Part shown: in pieces, positions 22,650-34,235 of the stretch
How the letters are laid out: every line of letters begins with the position of its first letter
How positions within the stretch are numbered: position 1 is the first letter of the stretch
Assembly (NCBI GenBank): GCA_021186555.1
Contig: JAJKFL010000427.1
Location: 23,051,238-23,115,237 of the forward strand
DNA: 64,000 nt
Origin: Reticulitermes speratus
Lineage: Eukaryota > Arthropoda > Insecta > Blattodea > Rhinotermitidae
Direction: 5' to 3'
Notes under the pieces: model-generated
The model's input: the letters and a program-made list of their open reading frames with translations, nothing else
Databases searched by the model: none
What the model was told of the DNA's origin: nothing
Translations under genes and position numbers: made by a program

Positions 22650-23815
22650 TCAAATTACACATTTGTTATTCATTTAACAGTAAATACAGTAACTACTGTT
22701 TTTCTTCACAGAGTGATTAGTAACCGAAACTTGACCATTAACTTGATCCCAGTGGCTGCGTTGTCTGTGGTCTGGCATGACTCAAGATTGAAACTGTGTT
22801 TAAATTCCACTCAGGGCATGGATGTTTGTCCATTTATTTTACATTTACTTGTCCTGTGACAGTATAGAGTTTATGGACTAATTCCTCATCAAAAGAATCC
22901 TATCAAATATTCAAAGTATTCAGAGTTTTTCAGAGTTAATTCTGAATCACAACAGGCTTAAGGTCCTAACGAGTGAAAAACGAACATCAATGTAGTAACT
23001 GATTAACATTTATGGACACCCATTGTTATTGTATGTGAATGTTAACTGATTATTATATTTTCTTATTAGGTTTATTGACAGCATCTGTAATTCTTATTCA
23101 TAGTCTGGTGCTAACTAAAGGGTACATTGCAATAGTGATTGTATGTGTTTGAATGGGGGGGGAAATGTTTTATTGTGATGCACTCCTTGTCATAGAAAAT
23201 GAAGCCGTCCAATTGCAGGTGCTGGGGTACAGTGGTGGTGGAGGATAACTGCAGCAGTGTTGTCAGGCCATATATAGTATCATCACATTATACTGAGTCA
23301 TCATAGATGTAATGTGAATAGAACTTCAGTATGGTAAATCTAATTTTGTGTCAAACCGCTGTTTCTACAAGATTTGAAGCAAAATCTACCATTACGTGTA
23401 GAAAGTTGTATTCCTGTCACTTCACTGTTACCTTGTGCAGGTCATTAGCTGAACATTACTGTCTTCTGTAGTGTAATTCCATGTTGTTTGGTGGATAGGT
23501 ACCAGTAGTTTGGAGGGTGCTACTACCTCTGTTTTCTGGGTGGAGTAGGACGATGTTGGCAACGTTCTTAAAAAATGTTGGTGCCTGTCTACCAAACTTA
23601 ATGGCATCTAATCCCAGAAGACAGTAATCTTTGTAGTCACTGCTGTGAGATCGTTAAATCTGACTAACTTAACTGTTCGTGAAAAATGTTGGCCACATAG
23701 ATACATGTATTAGCATGCAAGAATGCTGACATCAAAGATGGATGTTGTGTACATGCAATTCAGGGAAAAATGGTGACATTCTGATAATTTCCTTTCTTAG
23801 AACTGGAGACTGATA
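22650..23815. other. No gene recognised
   Basis: AT-rich, with a degraded palindromic MITE near 23500-23630 that ends in 'aatcccagaagacag'. Confidence 0.4.
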
Positions 23816-23823
23816 AAAGTATA

Positions 23824-24380
23824 TAGGGTGTTTCAGAGAGAATCTGCCATACTTTTGGAGAACGTTCCTTAGGTTAAATTACAGCGATATAACCAAAAAC
23901 ACCTAAATCCAAAGTTGAACGTTTACAGAGATGATAGCGAGAGAAGTTTTAAAGAATGAGAACTGTTATACATTTATTTATTACCAAATACATATTAAAA
24001 TGAGGAGGAATTTGTAGTTTCTGTAATGTTAAAACCTGTACTTAACATCTAATTAACATCTGAATGGCATAAAGACATTGATTAAGTAAGAAAAACTTGC
24101 ACTAGTTTCATAAAAATCATTGTTAGAGTTTCAAGTACTTTACACAGCACATGCGCTGCTGCTTGGGTTGCGTATCAGCTGATGGACAGACCTGCCCAGT
24201 GTATGGATAATGCGTCATGCTAAACAGGTATGGTATGTGTAACTGCAAGAAGACCACATTTTTCTCGTGTCATCTCTGTGACCTGTCAACATCGGATATA
24301 AGAATGTTTGGTTATGTCAATGTAATTTAACCAAATTAATGTTCTCCCAAAATATAACAGATTCCCCCTGAAACACCCTG
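23824..24380. mobile_element. MITE with about 75-bp terminal inverted repeats
   Basis: The left end 'agggtgtttcagagagaatc' and the right end 'gattccccctgaaacaccct' are inverted copies, and the similarity extends about 75 bp inward ('aatttaacc', 'gttct', 'aacca'). The flanks are TA on the left and CA on the right, consistent with a mariner-type TA insertion. No transposase remains. Confidence 0.6.
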
Positions 24381-24548
24381 CAGAATATACTCATTAACGG
24401 TTAAGTAAGAATAAAATTAGTAAATTAATACTTAACCTTTTTTCTATTTAATGGTTTATATAGCTTATGTACATTGTCAAAGTTGCAAGATGGAGGATAA
24501 AACAATTGACTGCAAGATATGAGGTCCTCGTAGGGCAGTTGAGGAAGA

Positions 24549-24690
24549 GTCAAGTCTTCTGGGATATTGTACCATGTTGACTGGTAAACAGTTACCAGCG
24601 TTTCAGAGAAGTTTAATTCTTATGAAACACTGGTAACCATTTATCAGTGAACATGTTGTATCATCCCAGAAGACCTGAATCTTCATGACT
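24549..24690. mobile_element. Palindromic MITE, family P, copy 3
   Basis: The ends 'gtcttctgggatattgta' and 'tatcatcccagaagac' match family P. The centre 'taattcttatgaaacactgg' is diverged. Confidence 0.55.
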
Positions 24691-24699
24691 GCTTGATCA

Positions 24700-27600
24700 C
24701 CAGACACTGTAGTCTCCTACCGCTTTACTTTTGTGTGATTTGTTTAGACATGTTGAGACTAGGAGTAAAGGTAATGCAAGATATGTTTCAATAAACATAA
24801 CTTTATTATTTCTAGTGTAGAAAATGTCAGTATTCTTTAGCATTCCCTAACTATTCAATAGTGACTTCAACTGATGATTGGTGAAACATTTAATGTTCAG
24901 GTAATAATGTATGGGGGTCAGCGTGAAAATAAGTTTATATGGTTCCATAATATGTAACAAAGAACCCACACTGCTGATGCTAAACCTAGGTGACCACAAA
25001 TTTAAAGATGAGAGCGAGGTGGAAACAGTTGTGACACGATAGCTGATAACACAGGACATGGATTTCTGTCAACAGCGAATAGATAAGCTCATCCCATGAT
25101 GTGATAAGTGGCTCGGTTGTGGTGGAACTAAGAGATAAAATAGAGGATAGCAATATGGTTTAATGTGAAGTGTTCTCATTAGAGTTGAAAATAAAGAACC
25201 CAGAATGTATGTGTTGTAAATTTATTTTCTGACTGACCCTCATAAGGTTATTTTTTTTAATGTTCAACTGAGTGATCAAGAACACGAGAGCCTTAATGTG
25301 TGATTGATGTTGTGCAGGTTAGGAAAACTGTGGTGGTTTCTTTTGAGCCTTTGTGAATACGGGAAACATTTTCCTTTTTAATTAGTAAGGAAATCTTAAT
25401 CACACTGTAATAGGCAAATAGGGTATTCAGTAGTCGTAATTATATTAAAGTGACATCACAAAATATCCTTTTGTAATAATAACAACAATAACAATATAAA
25501 AATATTTGAAAGCATTGTTACATTGATCTTTCAGATTTTCTTCGAGGGGAAACACTGAAACAGTATCACTGCTGCTGTTTGTAACATTGAACTGGTGTCT
25601 AAACTGAACTTATAACTACAACATGCATTATTTCAATATAAGTGTATGTTATTCACTTATTCGCTACATAAAATAAATATAAGTTGTCAGAAAATCAATT
25701 TTCAGTATGGTATGTAAGATAAAAATACAGACAAAACATAAATTTTTCTATTATCACTCTGTTGTACAAGTATCAATTTGTAATTTACTGTCATTTCGTA
25801 GTAATTTGTTAATGCTGTGTAGGGAAATAATCACTGTTTAATGAGAGAATCGTAGAAGCACATAAATATGTTGTGGGCAAAGTGCAGTGTTCTATATGAT
25901 CAGGCAGTTGATAGACACTTTGTGTACCGTGTATACTCGTCATAACTCTGACTTGTGTGAACACAGTCAAAGGTCAAAGAGGTAGCTTGTAAGTTTCATT
26001 TAATAGCTAATTGTTTCTTGGTTATCTTACTCCTTTTCACATTTACGTTCAGTTGCCAATCCTTATACACAAATCCCTTGTTTAACACCCTGTGTTCCTG
26101 AAAAAGTGGGTGTACATCAAAAAGGCATAAATCAAAAATAATATTCCCATAGGAAAGATTGGAATTGGTAGGAGTTAACGTAATAGAGCGCAGCCAGTCA
26201 AAGGGCATTAAACTGAAAATGAGAGAGCGTAAATTAAGAAGTGGTGTAAATTGGCAAGGGGTATTAAAGCAAACAGGCGTGAAAGAAGTGGGTCATAAAG
26301 CAAGGTCTGTGTGTAATTTTCCTTTTTTTAAGTAGAACACCGGGGTTTAAATTAAATCCTTTTCAGTATTATGCCTTGTACTGAAACTCACATACAGTCC
26401 ATTCAGTACAGTTTAAATATTTTGGAAATGCCTCATGTTAGAACTGTTATGTACCGACATTCATTTTTTCCTGCTAGAGTAGTCAGTTTAAAAATGTTTG
26501 TTTTATGTCATTTAGTTAGCGATTTTCACTAAAACAGTACTTACATTTCTCAAAACTTAATTTGACATAACCTATTTCCTCATTACAGAAAACATCGTGG
26601 ATGTAGGAAAGTGTCCTTATCATTTCTGTAACTGCTACCACAGCTGGAGTGACAGCAGTTTTTACAAATACCATCTTTTAATGAAAATTAATTTCTGCTG
26701 CTATTTTGATCACATTGGCAGAGCTGTAAACATTTTATGCAACAGTGAAAGTAAAACTGTTTCAGGAATTGTGACAGCAGTGGTAATTTTCATGACAGTG
26801 CCCTGTAAATGTTGTGTTATTAATTATAATGAAATTTTGAGAATGGTTGTTATTTGCTGAGAGGAGATGACATTTCTTGTTGCTGGAGGCAGCATATAAG
26901 CTTGCATAATCCCTGACTTTTATAATATATCATGACTGTAGTTACTCATATTAACTTCTAGTATAGGGTCCTTTTGGGATTAAAAGTACAGATGGTATAC
27001 GAGTATGATCTACACTGTAGTTGTGTTCCTGAGAAAGTTGGCATAAAGCAAACACAGTATTTCCATAAGAAATAATGGAGTAGGTAGAGGTTAGGGGAAA
27101 TCATTCCAATGACAGTTTCTTCATATACCGTATATATACTGTACATAAGGCTGTTGTGATCAGGGAAGGGATAAAAGAAACACTTTGTATAAATAAGTAT
27201 CATGAATTGTTTTCATTCCTTTATTTTAAAGGACAAAAACATTTATACATTTGCACTTGTGAGATTTTAAAAGCATCTACCATATGTCTGCAGCAGTGTA
27301 TTGGCTGTAAGCAAATGTCAAAACATCACACTTCCTTCATAAAAAAAACAGAAAAATCTGTGTTCGAACGATTCTAAGCCAGATAAATTGTTTTTCTCAG
27401 AGAAGACACCCTGTTTTAACCTTCAGTTAACCCTTATCACAAAAACACAAATACAACAATTTAAATTAACATTGTTCCTAAGTGTATGACTTTTATGCCT
27501 AAGTAATTGAAAATTATTATAATTTTAAACATACAGGGGATGAACTAGGAGGATCTGTGTGACCTTGCACAAAGTGGAGTGCATTATTCAGTTGTAAGGA

Positions 27601-27870
27601 ACACCATATTTTTTATTATCCCACACTGTTTGGAACAAACTCTTGGAACTTACATTGACTGATATTTTTAATAGCACTGTGCTGATCTGTTCCAGGTACA
27701 AATATGACCCAACACAATTCATGAAATGTGTATGTAGTGGCATGTGCCTGCTGTAAAGTACAGAACCGTATCCCACATCGCTGTGACCTGAAGCAGGACT
27801 ACTGTTACAGTGCTACAGTGCTACCAATGAATTAGATGAAGATATGACAGATGAGCAAGGAGAGATGTGG
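24700..27870. other. No gene recognised; two related repeat segments
   Basis: About 26085-26170 and 27005-27090 share 'tgttcctgaraaagt', 'cataaa' and 'ttcccatagraa'-like blocks, so a short dispersed repeat is likely. (AAT/AAC)n low complexity is at 25478-25500. No exon was found. Confidence 0.4.
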
Positions 27871-27879
27871 AAAAGAAGT

Positions 27880-28070
27880 GATCATAAAAATGTTCACAAA
27901 TTCTCTGCCATTGGAACCTACTAACCCTGTTCCATCCAGTTCAACATATTCATGTCCTTTGTCTCTTAAGAGCCATTTTGATATTCTTCCATCTAAGCCT
28001 AGGTCTCTCACGTGGCTTCTTCCTCAGGGGTATTTCAGAATCACTGAACTTACATTTTTCAGTTCTCTTA
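27880..28070 (-). mobile_element. LINE C-terminal fragment
   Basis: The minus strand reads RKKPRERPRLRWKNIKMALK, a stop, then WNRVSRFQWQRICEHF. The RPRxRW and W-R-x(n)-W spacing is typical of the extreme C-terminus of LINE reverse transcriptase ORFs. Stops and short length show it is dead. Confidence 0.45.
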
Positions 28071-28309
28071 TGCATTCTGTGTCTTGTGTCATCAACAGTG
28101 GTAAGACAATATGATGGTTAAGTGAGTACCATTCCTGTGTCATATTTGGGAGGTCCCAGGTTCAAATTTTGGTTTAGTGACTGCCATTCAAACAGACATT
28201 TTGTTTTCCTCAGGCCCTCCATTGAAATGACAGCAAACCACTTAAAATTAGGACAGAACCTTTTTTTTCTGCACTTATTTTACGTGTGTCAATGATTTGA
28301 GTAGGTAAA

Positions 28310-29390
28310 ATCAATATCAGTTCACACAACTATTTGTTAGACAGTATTATAGGTAAATCAATTCAGTCTTAACACAACTATCTTTGTTAGACAGTATTAT
28401 AGGTAAAGTCAATATCAGTCTCAACACAACTATCTTTGTTAGACAGTATTATAGGTAAAATCAATATCAGTCTCAACACAACTATCTTTGTTAGACAGTA
28501 TTATAGGTAAAGTCAATATCGTCTCAACACAACTATCTTTGTTAGACAGTATTATAGGTAAAGTCAATATCAGTCTCAACACAACTATCTCTGTTAGACA
28601 GTATTATAGGTAAAGTCAATATCAGTCTCAACACAACTATCTTTGTTAGACAGTATTATAGGTAAAGTCAATATCAGTCTCAACACAACTATCTCTGTTA
28701 GACAGTATTATAGGTAAAGTCAATATCAGTCTCAACACAACTATCTTTGTTAGACAGTATTATAGGTAAAGTCAATATCAGTCTCAACACAACTATCTTT
28801 GTTAGACAGTATTATAGGTAAAGTCAATATCAGTCTCAACACAACTATCTTTGTTAGACAGTATTATAGGTAAAGTCAATATCAGTCTCGACACAACTAC
28901 TTGTTAGACTATATAGGTAACAATTCAGTCGGACCAACTTCTTGTTAGACAGTATTATAGGTAAAGTCAATATCAGTCTCGACACAACTATCTTTGTTAG
29001 ACAGTATTATAGGTAAGTCAATATCAGTCTCAACACAACTATCTTGTTAGACAGTATTATAGGTAAAGTCAATCATCCGACAACTATCTTATTAGACAGT
29101 ATATAGAATCATATCAGCTCCACACAACTATCTTTGTTAGACGTATTATAGTAAGTCAATTCAGTCTTGACACAACTATTCTGTTAGACAGTATTATAGG
29201 TAAAGTCAATATCAGTCTCCACACAACTATCTTTTAGACAGTATTATAGGTAAAGTCAATATCAGTCTCAACAACTATTTGTTAACAGTATTGTAATCAT
29301 ATCAGTTAACAATTTTAGACAGTATTATAGGTAAAGTCAATATCAGTCTCAACACAACTATCTTTGTTAGACAGTATTATAGGTAAAGTT
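28310..29390 (+). repeat. 53-bp tandem satellite, about 20 units
   Basis: The unit contains 'ttgttagacagtattatagg' then 'taaagtcaatatcagtctc' then 'aacacaactatct'. Units between 28350 and 28890 are nearly identical. Those between 28890 and 29310 have many one-base losses and several larger deletions. The right edge abuts a SINE at 29390. Confidence 0.9.
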
Positions 29391-29640
29391 ATCCCATTAC
29401 AGGCCTGGACTTGCCCTTGGGCTGCAGGAGGTTGAGGCACATAGTAGGTGCCAAGGTTGTCAGCCCTACTCACTGGCCCCCATTATCCCCCATGGCACTT
29501 ATTTCTGTTACACCCAGGTCCATAGTTGGCTGGAATGATTGAGTCAATGAAAAATCTCAATGACCCCATTGGGAATCAAACCTGTGACCTTCCAGCTTGT
29601 AGTGCAGTACCTAAACCAACTGCCTCACCGCATACTCCCT
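29388..29640 (-). mobile_element. SINE family B, antisense
   Basis: It runs from 'ttacaggcctggacttgcc' (3' end) to the tRNA-like head on the minus strand, whose B box appears as 'gggaatcaaacctgtgac'. It matches the copies at 51356-51647 and 59851-60147. Confidence 0.7.
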
Positions 29641-29939
29641 GTAGTTTTGAGTGTGATTATTCTTGCGATACCATTTTAATAGAACTTTTGAAATTCATCG
29701 ACTGTGGTCCAGACCCTAAAATGTGTATTTATACTGATAATGTCTGTAACCAGGAAGTGTTCCATATCCCGTTTCCTCAGTTTGTTTGAGAGGCAAAATA
29801 TGAGAAAAGTGTACACAGTTGGTGTAAAATGAATGTGATATTAAATACTGTCTTTAAAAACATACTGCACTTCCTGTAATTCAGTTTTCCAATATGACAT
29901 TTCTGTGCACGCTTCACTTGTTCTTTGTATTCTTTGGTA

Positions 29940-30150
29940 CAGGATTTGAGGTGCCCACAGTGGTGAGAATTCATAATGCAGTCTGGGTTAGGACACCGTG
30001 TAGTCTCGTACATCATTATGAATGTTTTGGAGGAGCAGTCTGGGTCTGTCTTCACAGGCTGTCGGAAGATGGGGCAGTATGTCCTGAGCGAAACCTCGGT
30101 ACCCACCAATCAGATTACACGGTCTCATAACGCGGAAGACTATAATTTTG
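29940..30150 (-). repeat. Possible dispersed repeat with remnant frame
   Basis: The minus strand reads a short peptide (RVMRPCNLIGGYRGFAQDIL) of the kind that recurs in insect repeats. Only one copy is in the window, so the call rests on general resemblance. Confidence 0.3.
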
Positions 30151-30159
30151 AATGTTAAT

Positions 30160-32270
30160 ATTCTGCATTTTCCATGCATTGTATCACCATTACAAACCAA
30201 CTGAATACATGTATTAGGCAATAAATATACCTTACTATTTTACATTATATTTTGATCTGAGCAGAAGTATGTGGGAGAAAATATAATGTAAAATTATGTT
30301 GCCTAATAAATGTTTTAGTTGGTGCTTAATATTTTGGTGCCATTATGAATGTGAAGGAGTGGATATGGCAGAAGACGTGGCTGCTTGGCCGATGTCGTGC
30401 TACATAGTTCCAGACGTTACTACCAGGGGCAAGCTTCACCCACAACTAGTTAGCGAAGCCGGCTGCAGTAACGCACGAATGCACCGCATATGGCAGTATA
30501 GTTTTACGTTTCCAATCTTGTAAAGGTGACGGTATGCTGTGTGGTTAGATGGTCTGGTCCATACATTACCTCCCTTACTAAATGATCATGTGGTGTGGCC
30601 TGCGCTGTGTTTTTGGTTAGGAGTCATGTGATGTTCGTGTATTTATTTATACAATTACATAAGGTGACATTGAAATCTTATACATAGGGGACACTATATA
30701 ATTACTTAATGTTAGACTCGGGTGGATGCCGATAATTTGCAAATAATGAACAAATTAGCGGCTTGAATCGATGGTGTTTGAAGGTCGGTTAAAGATGCGT
30801 TTCCGTTGGAGACAAATTGCACGTGCTTTATAAAGCTTCAAACCATCGTAACGATTATTAGTTACGGGCTGGATTTTTTACCGGTTGTGTAGGTTGTAAA
30901 ACAACGACCGTAGTGTATGAGTGGGTAATAATTGCTGTACAATATCCAGGCCATCTGCTTGGAATCCGTTTAGTGGGTGTCCCAAAGACATTTCCCTTTA
31001 AGTGGAAATTCCGAGATTTTAAACTTGTATTTCTAATAAGTAAGTCGCACCCTATCCCCACATGAATTATTTTATGATATTGCAGTGTCCTGGTCGTCAG
31101 CCCTCTATGGTCGTTTGCTGCGTCTTAGCACGGTCGAGATAATTCTAATAGACTATAAATAGTACTTAGAAACAAGAACTTGTCCCTTACCATACTTTGT
31201 GATTCCTTATTGCACTGGAGTCATGGTGAATATTTCAATTTAGCAGTTTAAAGATTAGTGGTTAGTATATGTACCACCAGACTGAACACTAAGAAATATG
31301 CGCTTTGCCCACTCAGTGTGCTCATGTTTTCCATATGGTTCACACAGTATACGATCACGAGTTGTATGCAGCATTAACCAATTGGTATTTCTAATGAGAA
31401 CAGATTGTGTTCTGTGGGATGTGGAACTGAATCTTTATGTGTAATGTAGGGCAATCTTAGTGTTTGGAGAAATATTAATTAAAGTGATAACCATGAACAG
31501 TTCCAGCCCTCACCATTTTGCTCTTTCAAAACCCTGGGCCATATGTATGAGACTAAGCACAATTCAGACTATTTGTTCCCGAAGGTCTGTACACATTGAT
31601 GCATCATTGTAGTTACTGAGCATGTTGCTTGCAGTTCATGTTCATCATTTATAAAAGAAGTGTTTCACGTGCAGTATAATGTTTATGAAGTCAGCACTGT
31701 AGTAGAGAAAAAATATAAATATACATGATAGTTCCTTTGTTAAGGATCTTAAATAAACTAAAGGTAGAAGATAAATACAAATTAAATTTCTTAATGTATG
31801 TTTGTGAACAGTTTTATTTTGTCATAATTTTCAGTATGTCCTGCTTTGTATCCTTTGTTAATACAGATGTTCATTTATTGCAGATATAATTTTTTTAGCC
31901 CTTCAGTACCAACCTGAGTGCCCGGTACTCACCTTTTCTTCACACGTTGCTGGCCCCTGCAGCCAGTACTGACCTTTGCAGCAGTTCACTAAAACTGCTG
32001 TCTAGTGAACAGTTTCAGGTATATTATAATGATGTGCGAAGCTGAAAGTCTGAGCTTCTGTCATTGTATTAATATGTTTTATATCTCGAGTTTGAATGCC
32101 TTTGAGGCCACTGAAATGTAAACCATTTTTCAGCAGTTTGATGCATGCTGCAGCATTGGATCTTTTCTGTATTTTGTCTAGGAATCATTTTTTTATGCTG
32201 TGGGAAGTGTTAATATCTTCATCTTTATGTCACTGTTACCATATATATATATATGAATGACATCTGTGAG
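30160..32270. other. No gene recognised
   Basis: No exon with supporting splice sites. A short (AT)n lies at about 32240-32253. A degraded family P end is at 32310-32375 ('gaaacatcggtaaccg' then 'cataacatttcagaagac'). Confidence 0.4.
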
Positions 32271-32474
32271 TGAAGTGTTCAGTTGCCTAATGAGATGGGA
32301 AGACACTATGATCCCTTGAAACATCGGTAACCGTTTACGCGTTGACACTGCATAACATTTCAGAAGACATGCATCTTCATCCATTTTTGGTTTACAGACT
32401 GAACTGTGCAGTCAGACAGGTCAATAAATCAACAGAAAACACAACCTGTCCATTTATTTATGTCATTAGTTGAA

Positions 32475-32990
32475 ATAAAGTGCAGAAATGCAATATGTCA
32501 GCCTTGCTGTATACATGTGTGTAGCAACAAGATTGGTGTTGCCTACATCCCCATTCCAATTCGCTTGAGGTAAGTTCAAATCTCCTCCTATAATGCTTCT
32601 CTTCGTTGAGTTTCGCGTAAGTAAGGTACGGGCTGCTAGTCTTTCAATCGCCAACATATCCTTGTTAGGAGCTCTGTATATACCTATAATTTCCCACGAA
32701 TATTTTGGATCCATTCCTTTCACTTCCACCGCGATCATCTCAAAATCCTTATCCACCCACAGCTCCGTACAGGCAATGTAATTTTTAACACATATAAAAA
32801 CCCCACCACCACGGGCAGTCCTATCTCTTCTGAAAATTGTAAAATCTGCCCTAAAAACTTCAGCATTGCTAATGTCTTCTTTAAGCCATGACTCTGTACC
32901 GATAACAACATCAGGGTTGTACGTGTCAACTAAATTCCAGAATTCTAAGGCTTTATTATAGATACTCCTTACAGTTAACCTGTATGGTTG
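32475..32990 (-). mobile_element. LINE endonuclease domain fragment
   Basis: The minus strand from about 32990 gives one frame of about 160 codons without a stop: NPDVVIGTESWLKEDI, RTARGGGVFICVKNYI, then SWEIIGIYRAPNKD and STKRSIIGGDLNLPQANW. TESWL and GGDLNLP are hallmark motifs of the APE-type endonuclease of LINEs. The reverse transcriptase that should follow is absent. The fragment is truncated at both ends. Confidence 0.75.
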
Positions 32991-32999
32991 TGGTATACA

Positions 33000-33424
33000 G
33001 ATTGCATGTCCTTATAAATTTTATTAGTGCAATAAATCACTTAGTCAGTAGCAGTTTATAGACATTTTTTCTCTCACCTAAAAACATATAGTGACATAGT
33101 TGATTTTAACTACCTGATAGTTTCAACTGCAGTGCAATACTCAAAACTACTCTGGTAACTTACAGAGTGTATATTTCTTTAATTGTCAGGGACCTGAAAC
33201 TGGAAAGTGTTTCGATTGGCAGTGATTGTTACTGCAAGCTGGCCAGCCGTGGAATATCAAAATTAGGGCTGTTTCATGGAGGCTAAATGTGCATGTATTG
33301 TGGCATGCCACATTGTATGGCTCCTGAGATAATTATCACATTTTATTTTAATTGTCTTCTCTTTAGAATGTGTTGAGCAATTTTAAATTTGTGTTAGTAT
33401 TGTTATCCTGATGTTAAGCAAATT
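33000..33424. other. No gene recognised
   Basis: AT-rich sequence between a LINE fragment and dispersed repeat R1. I see nothing supportable here. Confidence 0.4.
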
Positions 33425-33860
33425 TTTTAAAGCACATTTGCAAAATTGCAAAAAGTGACTGTTAGCCTTGTCTGGCTCACACTGGACTGATGTTCATGTA
33501 ATTTGATACTTGAAGATTTTTTGGAAATCAGTCAAGAAAATTCAAGTTTGATTAAAATCTGACAAGAATAATGGGTATTTTACATGAATACCTTTTTAAA
33601 TTTATGATATCTCACTGAATTCTTCTTAGAATGAGAAATGTTTCAGACAAAAGTTGTAGAGGAAATCAAAACACACGTTTTTTGTTCAATAATTTTTTTT
33701 CTGAAAATTATGCCATTTATTATATAATGCAGAAAAATATGGAGAGCCAAACAGGCCACAGATGACAATATAATATGGTGCATGTGCATTGCATGTTGGA
33801 TAATTAAGGCAACAGACACACAGAATATGTAATACTTATTGTTTTCCATGGTAGTAATGT
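33425..33860 (+). repeat. Dispersed repeat R1, copy 2
   Basis: Direct-orientation relative of 8695-9160. It shares 'gcacatttgcaaaattg', 'gaattcttcttagaatgaga' and 'gacaatataat', with deletions of about 40 bp in one copy. Confidence 0.55.
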
Positions 33861-34115
33861 TTATGTGTATGCGCCTAGTTGTTATGTTATGTGTACATTG
33901 TCTCTTTTGTTATCCCTTTCAACACGTTTGTCTTTATTGGGCAGATAGAACTAGGGTTTACCTAATTGTTTAATTTTATCTTCTGGAATATGTAGATGGT
34001 GCGACAGTTACACTATGGACAAGTGGTGGGCTGGTGGCCACTTGGGTTATGGTACACAAAATGTTGGTGGGATATCCCCGTTTTGCTTCCAATGATGATG
34101 ATGTCAAACTGCACG

Positions 34116-34235
34116 CTGTTGCCTGGCTTGATCTTACGAATGCCTTCGGGTCGATTACACATCTTTACGTCTTTGCAGTGGGCCGGCTCGACGACGCCAT
34201 CAATGACATCCGACGACTCTACGCAACAAACACGA
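34116..34235 (+). repeat. Displaced second copy of the RT motif A region
   Basis: It reads VAWLDLTNAFGS then LDDAINDIRRLYA. It corresponds to 35188-35318 with a deletion of about 13 bp, yet lies about 1.1 kb upstream of it, before the N-terminal region. It keeps CGA where the main copy has the TGA stop. Confidence 0.7.

Noticed and set aside
29976-30221. Small overlapping ORFs on both strands
   Set aside because: Short, overlapping, without splice signals. The minus-strand peptide resembles repeat-derived translations.
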